From: Listeria immobilis
GTDB taxonomy: Bacteria > Bacillota > Bacilli > Lactobacillales > Listeriaceae
DNA: 64,000 bases
Direction: 5' to 3'
Assembly: GCF_014322765.1 (NCBI RefSeq)
Contig: NZ_JAASTZ010000007.1
Span: forward strand, 1 to 64,000
How positions within the stretch are numbered: position 1 is the stretch's first letter; every line of letters starts with the position of its first letter. The notes beneath the pieces are model-generated. The model saw nothing but the letters and a program-made list of their open reading frames with translations. It ran no database searches and was not told where the DNA came from. Positions 39,822 through 47,301 of this stretch are shown here, piece by piece. The position numbers and the translations under genes were made by a program.

Positions 39822-39879
39822 TTACAATCGGATTCGGAGGATTTATATTAGTATAGAGGTACTACGATATATCGTAGTA
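39822..39879 (+). promoter_or_regulatory. LXG operon promoter with 20-bp perfect palindrome
   Basis: TTTACA at 39822-39827 and TATATT at 39844-39849, spacing 16. Ten bases downstream lies TACTACGATATATCGTAGTA (39860-39879), a perfect palindrome, well placed to be an operator over the transcription start. No cognate regulator is encoded next to it. About 60 bases separate it from the first gene. Confidence 0.65.
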
Positions 39880-39938
39880 TATATAGAAAAACAACTTAGA
39901 ATTAATGTGAAAAAATGAACAGGAAGGGATGAAGAAAA

Positions 39939-40232
39939 ATGAGCACAGTAGCAAGTGATTTAGGGCAAGCCACAGAAAAAGCCACTGCGCTTCAACAAGC
40001 TGTTTCGATCCTTCAGAAACAAGGAACAACCACTATGAAAGATGAAGAAACAACGGTTGGGAGGAATACACAGGCACACACGGCAATCCAAGCAGAAGGC
40101 AAAGCAGCCACTCAGATTGCGAGTGCGTTAACGATGGCAAGTACGAATTTACATAGTGTCGCAGAGGCCTTTGCTGCGAAAGATGCGGAACTGGGGGCCA
40201 ACCTTTCAACCATTGGAGGTTCAACACCATGA
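39939..40232 (+). CDS. Small type VII secretion partner (DUF3130/TIGR04197-like, LapA1 type)
   Basis: 97 residues, helical, Ala/Thr/Gln-rich, no signal peptide and no Cys. Size, composition and place (first of two small genes before an LXG toxin) fit the TIGR04197/DUF3130 proteins, which with DUF3958 partners bind the LXG helices and target the toxin to the type VII secretion system. Family assignment rests on pattern and context. GGAAGGG before the ATG. It overlaps the next gene by four bases (ATGA). Confidence 0.75.
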   Translation: MSTVASDLGQATEKATALQQAVSILQKQGTTTMKDEETTVGRNTQAHTAIQAEGKAATQIASALTMASTNLHSVAEAFAAKDAELGANLSTIGGSTP

Positions 40233-40582
40233 AGACGTGGACCGAGTGGCAACAAGAGGAACGGCGATTAATGGGAAAAGAAGACGAAAATCAACAAAAA
40301 AGGCGAGCTGTTCAGCAACTTCAAGAGGCCTATGACATCCATTTGCGACAAGGACTCCGATTTGTGGAAGAAGTTAGCTGGCAGTTTCGGAAAAATGATC
40401 GAGCCTTTTTACGGGAACAAACGCAAGAACGGGTTTTCTCTCTTTCACAATCGACACAAGCACATTTTGAAACCATGGAAGCAACCTTACGACAAGAAAA
40501 AAGAAATCTAGAAGATGAACTCAATGAAGTCGCCTACGGAAAAAGAAAAGCAAGCTTAGAAGAACAGGAGGCGAAATCATGA
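40229..40582 (+). CDS. Small type VII secretion partner (DUF3958-like, LapA2 type)
   Basis: 117 residues, strongly charged and predicted almost wholly helical coiled coil (QQKRRAVQQLQEAYDIHL, HFETMEATLRQEKRNLEDEL). Matches the DUF3958-type chaperone/targeting partners encoded before LXG toxins. Four-base ATGA overlaps at both ends show tight translational coupling of all three genes, as expected for a ternary complex. Confidence 0.75.
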   Translation: MKTWTEWQQEERRLMGKEDENQQKRRAVQQLQEAYDIHLRQGLRFVEEVSWQFRKNDRAFLREQTQERVFSLSQSTQAHFETMEATLRQEKRNLEDELNEVAYGKRKASLEEQEAKS

Positions 40583-42108
40583 GTATCGATATGTACGTAT
40601 CAAAATCCAAAGCCCAAGCGACGAGTACCAGCCAAGTTTGCCAGCAACATTTAGAAGGCTATGAAGCACTCCAACAAGCGATTAGTCAGTTCACCCTCGA
40701 GCCTTTCTTAAAAGGAAAAGCATACGACTCGGCCAAAGCTTATTATAGCACCGTGCTCTATCCCCTTGTACAGGGAGGGATTTTATTATCAGAAGCGACC
40801 GAAGCAGCCGTCAAAAAATTCCCAGAACGGTACCAAAGTGAAGTAGACAGCGGGGATCTCAAACAGTCCGAACTAGAAGAACAAATACGACGAGTCAATG
40901 AACTCATCCACCAAGCGAATGATCTAGAGAATCAAGTGAGGCAATCCCCATTATCCGAAACAGATCAGCAAATCCAGCTGCAATTTAATCATGCCTTACT
41001 GGAAGCGTATCAAACAAGTAAACAAGAACTAGAAGAAAAACTTCAAAAATTAATCGCCTTTCACGCAAGTTCGCCCAGCATTTTTTCCGAAATCGCGCAT
41101 TTGAAACAGGCGATTGATCAAGGGCTAGCCCAAACAAAGACCGCGTGGAATCCGACAACGGGTACCTTTATGATTCCAAGTCAGGAAAAACTAGGGTGGG
41201 CAAATACCATTCGAGCTTTTCAACAGAAAAAAGAGGCGCAAGAAGAACCAGATACAACGGGCCGAACTTATACACGAATAGACTTAGGAAACGGGACATA
41301 CATATGGGCATGGTCCAAAGATGGCCGTACACTGACCCAAGACGATATTCAATTCACCGTAAAACATGATAAATGGGCAGGAAAAGATGGTGGCTTAGGA
41401 AAAATGCTAGCCCAAGCAGAAGCAATGAAAGCAGAAGCAAAAGACTTTGACCCAGTGAAAGCAATGAAAGAAATAGCCGACCTCTTTACACCGATAGGAG
41501 ACGGTGCTAGAGTGGTGACAGGAGAAGACCTGATAACCGGAGACAAGCTATCATGGGGCGAACGAGGACTTTCCTTGTTATTTATCATTCCACTTGCGAA
41601 AGTAGGCAAATATGGGGCCAAAGGCTTCCAATTTATTGCTGAAGGCGTAGAAGACATAAATAAGATTAATAAAAAAGCAGACAAAGTGAAGGATGTTGAA
41701 AAAAGTACGAAGAAAGCCAGTGGGGTTGTTTTAAGTGAACTAGATAAAAAATTAATAGCAAAACTTGAAAAAGATGGTGTAAAAATATCAAAAGAAGATG
41801 TTATAAGAATAAAAGAATTACCAGATGATAAAAAAATCGTTTGGCTGGAAAAAGGAAATCCATCCGCTGGATTTGAGCATATTCTTATTGAACATGGGGA
41901 ACAATTTGCTAAACAGGGTATTTCAAAATCTGAGTTACCTGATTTTTTGATGACTGCATTAGAAAAAGGAAAAATTGTTGGCTACCAAGGAAAAGGTAAA
42001 GGAAGACCTATTTATGAAGTTATTTATAATGGGAAAAAACGTAGGGTCGCAATTACGGTCGGTAAGAATGGTTTCATTGTTGGTGCCAATACTGTTTCAA
42101 TTAAATAA
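40579..42108 (+). CDS. LXG-domain polymorphic toxin with predicted BECR-fold RNase tip
   Basis: 509 residues, three parts. Residues 1 to about 220 are the helical LXG domain (MSIDMYVSKSKAQATSTSQV) for type VII export. A middle part (about 220-385) contains GDGARVVTGEDLITGDKLSW and a hydrophobic stretch. The tip (about 385-509) has LEKGNPSAGFEHILIEHGEQF with His434 and His439, then RPIYEVIYNGKKRRVAI and GFIVGANTVS, the pattern of barnase/EndoU/colicin E5/D-RelE-like nucleases. RNA cleavage is therefore predicted, not shown. Base composition falls sharply at about 41690, marking a swapped tip. No type VII machinery genes are in the window. Confidence 0.8.
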   Translation: MSIDMYVSKSKAQATSTSQVCQQHLEGYEALQQAISQFTLEPFLKGKAYDSAKAYYSTVLYPLVQGGILLSEATEAAVKKFPERYQSEVDSGDLKQSELEEQIRRVNELIHQANDLENQVRQSPLSETDQQIQLQFNHALLEAYQTSKQELEEKLQKLIAFHASSPSIFSEIAHLKQAIDQGLAQTKTAWNPTTGTFMIPSQEKLGWANTIRAFQQKKEAQEEPDTTGRTYTRIDLGNGTYIWAWSKDGRTLTQDDIQFTVKHDKWAGKDGGLGKMLAQAEAMKAEAKDFDPVKAMKEIADLFTPIGDGARVVTGEDLITGDKLSWGERGLSLLFIIPLAKVGKYGAKGFQFIAEGVEDINKINKKADKVKDVEKSTKKASGVVLSELDKKLIAKLEKDGVKISKEDVIRIKELPDDKKIVWLEKGNPSAGFEHILIEHGEQFAKQGISKSELPDFLMTALEKGKIVGYQGKGKGRPIYEVIYNGKKRRVAITVGKNGFIVGANTVSIK

Positions 42109-42122
42109 GGGAGTGTAAAATA

Positions 42123-42431
42123 ATGAGTGAAGTAAGATTATTTTTGGATTATAAATGTTATCCTATTTGGGTATACGACGAGGCTGGATTTCTAGAGGAA
42201 AATGATTTACCTGATGAATTAAAAAAAGATAAAGATTTAGATGAAAAGCTAACACATCTACAAGATAAATATGATAATTTGTTTACAGATACTGAAATTG
42301 AATTTCGCTATAATGGTTTTAATGATGAGAAAGAGAAAGAGAAGTTCCTTCATGAATTTACAGAGATTCAAAAAGAATTGGACGAAAAATCAAAAAATAA
42401 ATATAGAGTTGTTAATAAAATTTTAGTTTAG
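42123..42431 (+). CDS. Candidate immunity protein for the LXG toxin
   Basis: 102 residues, very rich in Asp, Glu and Lys (DELKKDKDLDEKLTHLQDKYDN), no signal peptide or helix. It starts 14 bases after the toxin with GGGAGTG and shares the low-GC composition of the toxin tip, so both came together. Neutralisation of the tip in the cytoplasm is inferred from position; I recognise no immunity family. Confidence 0.7.
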   Translation: MSEVRLFLDYKCYPIWVYDEAGFLEENDLPDELKKDKDLDEKLTHLQDKYDNLFTDTEIEFRYNGFNDEKEKEKFLHEFTEIQKELDEKSKNKYRVVNKILV

Positions 42432-42512
42432 TAATTTTAATACAATAAAGAAAACGGGTTATGGTACACTTTTCTTGACTATCAGGTACATTACCGAAAG
42501 GAATGAACGCTA

Positions 42513-42776
42513 TTGAGAAAAACATATGACCGTGATTTTAAACTTAAGGTTTCTTGGGATATCCTTGAGAAGAAAGTAACTATTAAGAGCATCTCTGAAG
42601 AATACAATATCTCTCGTCCAACAATCTCTCGATGGGTCTCAGAATACCGTCGATACGGAAATAAAGCTTTTGCCGGACATGGAAAAAGATTACCCGATAA
42701 AGCAGATTTCTACATTCTCGATCAGGAAAATGAAATTCTAAAAAAGTTCGACCCGTTTGTGAAGCAAAAAAAATAG
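42513..42776 (+). CDS. IS3-family transposase OrfA
   Basis: 87 residues, helix-turn-helix DNA-binding protein (RDFKLKVSWDILEKKVTIKSISEEYNISRPTISRWVSEYRRYG) ending in a short leucine-zipper-like tail. TTG start behind GAAAGGAATG. It ends at a run of eight A (42766-42773) where a -1 shift would enter the orfB frame, the usual way IS3 elements make OrfAB. Confidence 0.85.
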   Translation: MRKTYDRDFKLKVSWDILEKKVTIKSISEEYNISRPTISRWVSEYRRYGNKAFAGHGKRLPDKADFYILDQENEILKKFDPFVKQKK

Positions 42777-43642
42777 TTCGTTTTGAGTTTGTTCACAAAC
42801 ATCATCAACAATATGCAATTCAAGCATTGTGCAGGATTTTAAATGTAAGTAGGCAAGGATATTATTTATGGCGGAATCGTCGTCCAAGCAGGACCCAACT
42901 CCGCCATAATTTTTTAAAAGAGAATATCAAGCGAGTCTTCTACGAGCACAAAGGTCGATATGGATTTCCAAGAATTGCTCAACAGCTTTATGATGAAGGA
43001 ATCGAAACTAATAAACGTGTTGTGGCTATCCTAATGCGTGGAATGAATTTATGTGCAAAAGGATTTCATCGACGAAAATCTTCTTATGGTAGAGGAAAAG
43101 CAATTGAAGAAATTGTAAAAGAAAACTTGTTGAATCGACAATTTGAACAGAATCAAATCGATGCTGTTTGGGTGGCAGACATTACTTACATTCCTTGTAG
43201 TGATGGTCGCCTCTATTTGTCCACCTATATTGACTTAGCAACCCGTATTCCACGTTGCAATATGGTAGATTCACGTATGAAAAAAGAAATTGTCATCCAG
43301 CCATTAGAAGTTTACAAAGGTGAATTGCCTACGGTAATTCACTCCGATAGAGGTAGCCAATATCGTTCTCTTACCTATCAAGAACTGTTGACCGACTACC
43401 ATATCACACATTCAATGAGCCAACCTGGAACTCCTGTTGACAACGCAGTAATCGAATCGTTTCATCGTTCGATCAAACGAGAATTAATCGAACCCAACAA
43501 GCACAAAAGTAAAATAGAAATGAAGGTGTTGATCCAAGACTATTTAGAAGACTACTATCCAAACAAAAGAATCCACACAAAATTCATGATGACTCCTCGA
43601 CAATTTGAAACAAAAAAAATAAGTAATCTAACTAGCTGTTAA
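42765..43642 (+). CDS. IS3-family transposase OrfB (DDE integrase), read by -1 frameshift
   Basis: The frame is open through the A tract and reads KKIVRFEFVHKHHQQYAIQALCRIL before the annotated-type start at 42827. It carries the HTH_21 region and the rve integrase core with the DDE triad: Asp in WVADITYI, Asp in IHSDRGSQY and Glu in NAVIESFHRS. The end motif YYPNKRIHTKFMMTPRQFE is typical of IS3 family. Probably made as an OrfAB fusion; no good ribosome site for separate OrfB synthesis is evident. Confidence 0.85.
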
Positions 43643-43654
43643 CTAAAGTGTTGC

Positions 43655-44062
43655 AGGTCCCTTGAAATTTCATTTGATAATTTAGGTTTAGAATACAATA
43701 TTGCATCAACAAAATAATAAACTATAAAAATTTTGGTCATGAGAAGGGGACCTATATTTAGAAGAATAAATGATTTAAATTCAAGTTGCTCTTCTAAAGG
43801 ATTCGATAAATAATAGACAACCTGCCAAATAGCGGGTTGTCTATTATTATAGCTTGGTGTCGTACTTATTCTCTAACATATCCTTTTAGTGAGCTTTTTT
43901 CCATGGGCAGGAGGGTAACATTCATTAAACGATATAAACATTTAGTAAATAACCATCTAACCTTAAGAAACTGTATTATACAGCCATTAACATCTATAGT
44001 TAACTATCCCATCAAATAACTGTTAATAATGAAGTTAACAAGGGGATTTTCGGTCAGGCTAA
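43655..44062. other. Gap after the IS element
   Basis: About 400 bases without a gene. It contains one strong hairpin terminator (43811-43846) and, downstream, AT-rich sequence leading to the convergent methyltransferase gene. No coding remnant recognised. Confidence 0.5.
43811..43852 (+). terminator. Strong hairpin terminator
   Basis: TAATAGACAACCTGC pairs with GCGGGTTGTCTATTA with one mismatch around CAAATA, then TTATAG. Probably the original terminator of the toxin-immunity operon, now separated from it by the IS element. Confidence 0.7.
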
Positions 44063-45247
44063 TCATATGTCTAAAGTTAAAAATAGCACTTTTAAATAGT
44101 TCCCTTCAGGAAAGTTTTTATCTATCGTAAAATCAGCAGGGAGGGAGTGGCTTTCTGTAATTTTATAAGTTCGCTCCGTTGATTCAAAAGCTGTCGCAAT
44201 CATTTTCTTAAAAGCTTTCATTCCAAAGCCAGCATAGTTTGTAGAAGCAATTATTGTTCCACCAGTAGCGGTTATATCTATAATTTCCCGAAGTAAATTA
44301 GGATAATCTTTGGCAGCTCGGAATGTGACTTTTTTTGTTCGAGCAAAACTAGGCGGATCAACAATAACTAAATCAAAAGTAAGTTGTTTACGTAAGGCAT
44401 ATTTAAAATAATGAAATACATCTTCCACAATAATATTCTGAGTTGCTGGATCCAGTCCGTTTACTTCAAGTTGTTCTTTTGTTTTGCTAAGAGAACGTCC
44501 GGCCACGTCTACACTAGTAGTTTTACTAGCGCCACCAAATAAAGCTGCAACAGAAAACGCGCCAGTATAAGAAAATGTATTTAAAACATTTTTAGAGATA
44601 GCGTAATCTTCACTAATACGTCTTCTTACATCACGCTGATCAAGAAAAATACCAGTCATCCACCCATCATCCAAATAAGTGACATAATTAATTCCGTTTT
44701 CTTTAATAATTAGAGGGAAATTAGCTTTTTGACCGGCAACAAAATCATCTTTAGTATCTTCTTGAAACCGTCTTTTCTCATATATCCCTTTAATTTCTGG
44801 TAGGGACATAAAGATGTCTAAAATCATTTTTTGAAAAGAATAAACACCAAGACTATACCACTGGATTACAAGAAAGCCATCATAATAATCTGCTGTAAAA
44901 CCACCAAAACCATCACCTTCTCCGTTAAAAATCCGAAATGCGGTTGTAGAATCATCAGCGAATAAGAACTGTCTTTTGTCTCTTGCGGTTGTAATTAAAT
45001 TAGTTAAAAAAGTTTTATCAAGCTGTTCTTTTTTGTCCCAAGTAAAAAGCCAGCCGTCACCTTTGTTTTGTTTACCATGATAACCTCGTGCTACAAATTT
45101 ACCAGATGTATCTATTAATTCTAATTCATCGCCTTCTTCTATTTCTTTAGGCCATTTTTCCATACGTTCTTTAAGAATTAAAGGGTAGCCTTCTTTATAG
45201 CCTTTGGTGAATTTGGGAAATATTTTTACTTTAATGGAGTTTTTCAT
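44063..45247 (-). CDS. Class I rRNA large subunit methyltransferase (RlmI-like)
   Basis: 394 residues. N-terminal PUA-like domain (IEEGDELELIDTSGKFVARGYHG), middle EEHEH-type domain and a C-terminal Rossmann methyltransferase with VLNTFSYTGAFSVAA, SVDVAGRSL and VIVDPPSFAR. Resembles RlmI, which makes m5C in 23S rRNA. The longer frame to 45322 would run back through the iap terminator, so the ATG at 45247 is preferred. Homologue of lmo0581. Confidence 0.85.
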   Translation of the reverse strand: MKNSIKVKIFPKFTKGYKEGYPLILKERMEKWPKEIEEGDELELIDTSGKFVARGYHGKQNKGDGWLFTWDKKEQLDKTFLTNLITTARDKRQFLFADDSTTAFRIFNGEGDGFGGFTADYYDGFLVIQWYSLGVYSFQKMILDIFMSLPEIKGIYEKRRFQEDTKDDFVAGQKANFPLIIKENGINYVTYLDDGWMTGIFLDQRDVRRRISEDYAISKNVLNTFSYTGAFSVAALFGGASKTTSVDVAGRSLSKTKEQLEVNGLDPATQNIIVEDVFHYFKYALRKQLTFDLVIVDPPSFARTKKVTFRAAKDYPNLLREIIDITATGGTIIASTNYAGFGMKAFKKMIATAFESTERTYKITESHSLPADFTIDKNFPEGNYLKVLFLTLDI

Positions 45248-45286
45248 AGAGCACCGTCTTTCATCAGGATAAAATGCCAACAAAAA

Positions 45287-45322
45287 ACCTGTGGAGCGAA
45301 ATTCCTGCTCCACAGGTTTCAT
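45287..45322 (-). terminator. iap terminator
   Basis: On the minus strand AAACCTGTGGAGC pairs with GCTCCACAGGTTT around AGGAATTTC, then TTTTGTTGG. Perfect 13-bp stem directly after the iap stop. Confidence 0.9.
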
Positions 45323-45337
45323 TCAATTATTTATTAA

Positions 45338-46882
45338 TTATACACGACCGAAGCCAACTAAATATTGACCCCATCCAGAGCCGTGAATATTATCGTATTT
45401 AACGCCATTGTCTTGTGCATTAATCATTTGACCATTACCAACATAAATACCAACGTGAGCAATTCCGCTACCATAATCAAAGAATACTAAATCACCAGGT
45501 TTTGCTTGAGATTCAGAAATTTTTGTTGTGCTAGCATATTGAGCGCCGGAAGTTCTTGGTAGTGTGATACCAGATTTAGCAAACACATAAGAAGTAAAGC
45601 CAGAGCAGTCAAATGTAGTTGGACCATTACCACCCCATGAATAAGCTTTACCAAGGTGTTTTTGAGCTTCAGCAATTAGTGAACTAGCACTAGCACTGTT
45701 GCTTGTACTTTGATTAGAGCTTGTATTTTTTGAAGGAGTGCTTGTGTTAGATGTACTTGTATTAGTACTTGTATTTGTATTAGTTGTTGGAGTAGTTACA
45801 TTATTGGTAGTAGTAGCTGGTACAGTACCTTTAACTTTTAAAACATCGCCAACTTGTAAATTATCATTAGTTAAGCCATTAAGTGCTTTAATTTTAGAAA
45901 CAGTTGTTCCAAATGTAGTAGCAATTTTGCTTAACGTATCACCGCTTTTTACTGTGTAAGAAGAAGCGTTTGTATTAACTGTAGGTGCCGGTGCCGGAGC
46001 TGGTTTTGCAGCTTGTACCGGTGCTTTAGTTGTTGTTTGCGTTGTTTCTTTTTTCACTGTAGTTGTATTTTCTTTCGCTACAGGAGTTGTTGTTTGTTTT
46101 TCGGCTACAGGAGTAGATGATTTAGTTTCTACTTTTGGAGCAGACGCTTTAGCTGCACTTTGTTTTACTGCGATATTTTGACCAACGTAAATAGAAGAAG
46201 AAGATAAATTATTCCATGACATTAGTTCTTGAACAGAAGCGCCGTATTTAACGGATAATGCCCAAATTGTATCGCCACTTTTAACAGTGTGTGTTGAAGC
46301 ATTTGTATTTACAGCAGGAGCTGGTGTTGCTGTTTTAGTTTCTGCCGCTTTTGGTGCAACAGTTGCTTGAGTAGTTTGTTTAGCTTCTGTTTTAGCTTCC
46401 GCAGCAGCTTGTGTTGTTGCTTGCTTCACTTCTTCTGTAGCAGCAGGAGCACTTGTTACAGCAGTACCTAAGTATTTACCATTTACGTAACCAGTTTTTC
46501 CTTCACCATAAGAAATTTTGTTCCAGCCATTTGCTTCGTTAGATTCAACAGTTACTTTAGTGCCACCTTTTAAAGAAGTGACAATGCTGTTATCCACGCC
46601 AGCGCCAGAACGTACATTTAACCAAGTTGCGCTAACAGATTTCTCTGCTTTCTCGCTTTTTACCTCAGTTACTTGTAATTTTTGACCAGGTACGATTTTA
46701 TCAGATGTTAAATTGTTCGCTTTTTTTAGTGCATCAACAGTTGTCCCCTTATCTTGAGCAATACCCCAAAGAGTATCTCCAGCTTCAACTACTACAGTGC
46801 TTGCGGATGCGATAGTTGGTGCAGCAAATGCTGTAACCGCAATCCCAGCTGTAGCCGCGATAGTTGCTTTTTTCATATTCAT
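45338..46882 (-). CDS. iap: Invasion-associated protein p60, peptidoglycan endopeptidase
   Basis: 514 residues. Sec signal peptide [20 protein letters not shown] ending near ASA27; LysM at about 29-74; SH3b at about 82-140 ([15 protein letters not shown]); two further LysM domains ([28 protein letters not shown]); a Thr/Asn/Ser-rich linker; NlpC/P60 catalytic domain with Cys426 in FDCSGF and His476 in IAHVGIYV. Cleaves peptide stems during septation and is a SecA2-dependent substrate in L. monocytogenes. Here the count is three LysM modules and length differs from L. monocytogenes p60, as known for other Listeria species. Confidence 0.96.
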   Translation of the reverse strand: MNMKKATIAATAGIAVTAFAAPTIASASTVVVEAGDTLWGIAQDKGTTVDALKKANNLTSDKIVPGQKLQVTEVKSEKAEKSVSATWLNVRSGAGVDNSIVTSLKGGTKVTVESNEANGWNKISYGEGKTGYVNGKYLGTAVTSAPAATEEVKQATTQAAAEAKTEAKQTTQATVAPKAAETKTATPAPAVNTNASTHTVKSGDTIWALSVKYGASVQELMSWNNLSSSSIYVGQNIAVKQSAAKASAPKVETKSSTPVAEKQTTTPVAKENTTTVKKETTQTTTKAPVQAAKPAPAPAPTVNTNASSYTVKSGDTLSKIATTFGTTVSKIKALNGLTNDNLQVGDVLKVKGTVPATTTNNVTTPTTNTNTSTNTSTSNTSTPSKNTSSNQSTSNSASASSLIAEAQKHLGKAYSWGGNGPTTFDCSGFTSYVFAKSGITLPRTSGAQYASTTKISESQAKPGDLVFFDYGSGIAHVGIYVGNGQMINAQDNGVKYDNIHGSGWGQYLVGFGRV

Positions 46883-47301
46883 AAAACTCCTCTCTTTTTT
46901 TCAGAAAATCCCATACATAAATAAGTAATTGAGAATTAATTTTATAGTGATTAATACTAAGTTTACCCAGTTTTAACTTAAAAAACAAACAATGAGATAA
47001 TAGGTCGAATATAGAGAACGGACTATACCAGATGATTGTAATAAACTTGTAATAATAATAAAAACGAACGTGTATTCCTAAGACTTGGGATGTACTGCTG
47101 GGGAGTCCTTTGAGATAAAGGAATGGATTGGATAACAATCAACAACTTTCGCTATGGGAAACCTATTACTTTTCGTAAATAGAAAAATTTAATATATTTG
47201 TAATATGAAATCAGAGCTCTTTTTGATGGAGAAAGACTGGAAATGAATTGCCAGATGACTTTATGGTATTCTATAATAGAAGGTATGGAGGATGTTATTC
47301 A
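46883..47301. other. Divergent promoter region of iap and secA2
   Basis: 419 bases between two head-to-head genes. For iap, TGGTATAGT read on the minus strand at 47022-47030 is an extended -10, implying a leader of about 130 bases; AGAGGAG precedes the start. For secA2, TGGAGGATG precedes ATG 47302; its promoter is not clear. No further gene or hairpin recognised. Confidence 0.55.

Larger units (their letters stand above)
39241..39859. other. Gap with decayed coding stretch and two terminators
   Basis: About 620 bases before the LXG operon promoter region. From 39241 the CoADR frame stays open after its stop to 39462; from an ATG at 39295 it reads 55 codons (MSYFFIHRKPPGWKLIENL, later KGYGTDTFGRKANANSS) with no ribosome site, perhaps the tail of a lost gene. 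A terminator at 39499-39526 follows it, and another hairpin lies at 39679-39705. Its composition suggests an old recombination spot. Confidence 0.4.
42462..43654 (+). mobile_element. IS3-family insertion sequence, about 1.2 kb
   Basis: Encloses orfA (42513-42776) and orfB (to 43642). The ends begin TGGTACACTTTTCTTGAC on the left and, as reverse complement, TGCAACACTTTAGTTAAC on the right; they agree at 12 of 18 positions and have the TG...CA termini of the family. No direct target repeat is clear, so insertion may be old or the flanks recombined. Both reading frames look intact, so the element may still be active. Confidence 0.7.

Noticed and set aside
42456-43660. Target-site duplication of the IS3-family element
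   Set aside because: Flanks show no matching 3-4 bp; a shared GGG lies near both ends but is part of the similarity of the ends, not a direct repeat.
45247-45322. Longer start (45322) for the RlmI-like methyltransferase
   Set aside because: The extension is translated from the iap terminator hairpin and has no family similarity.
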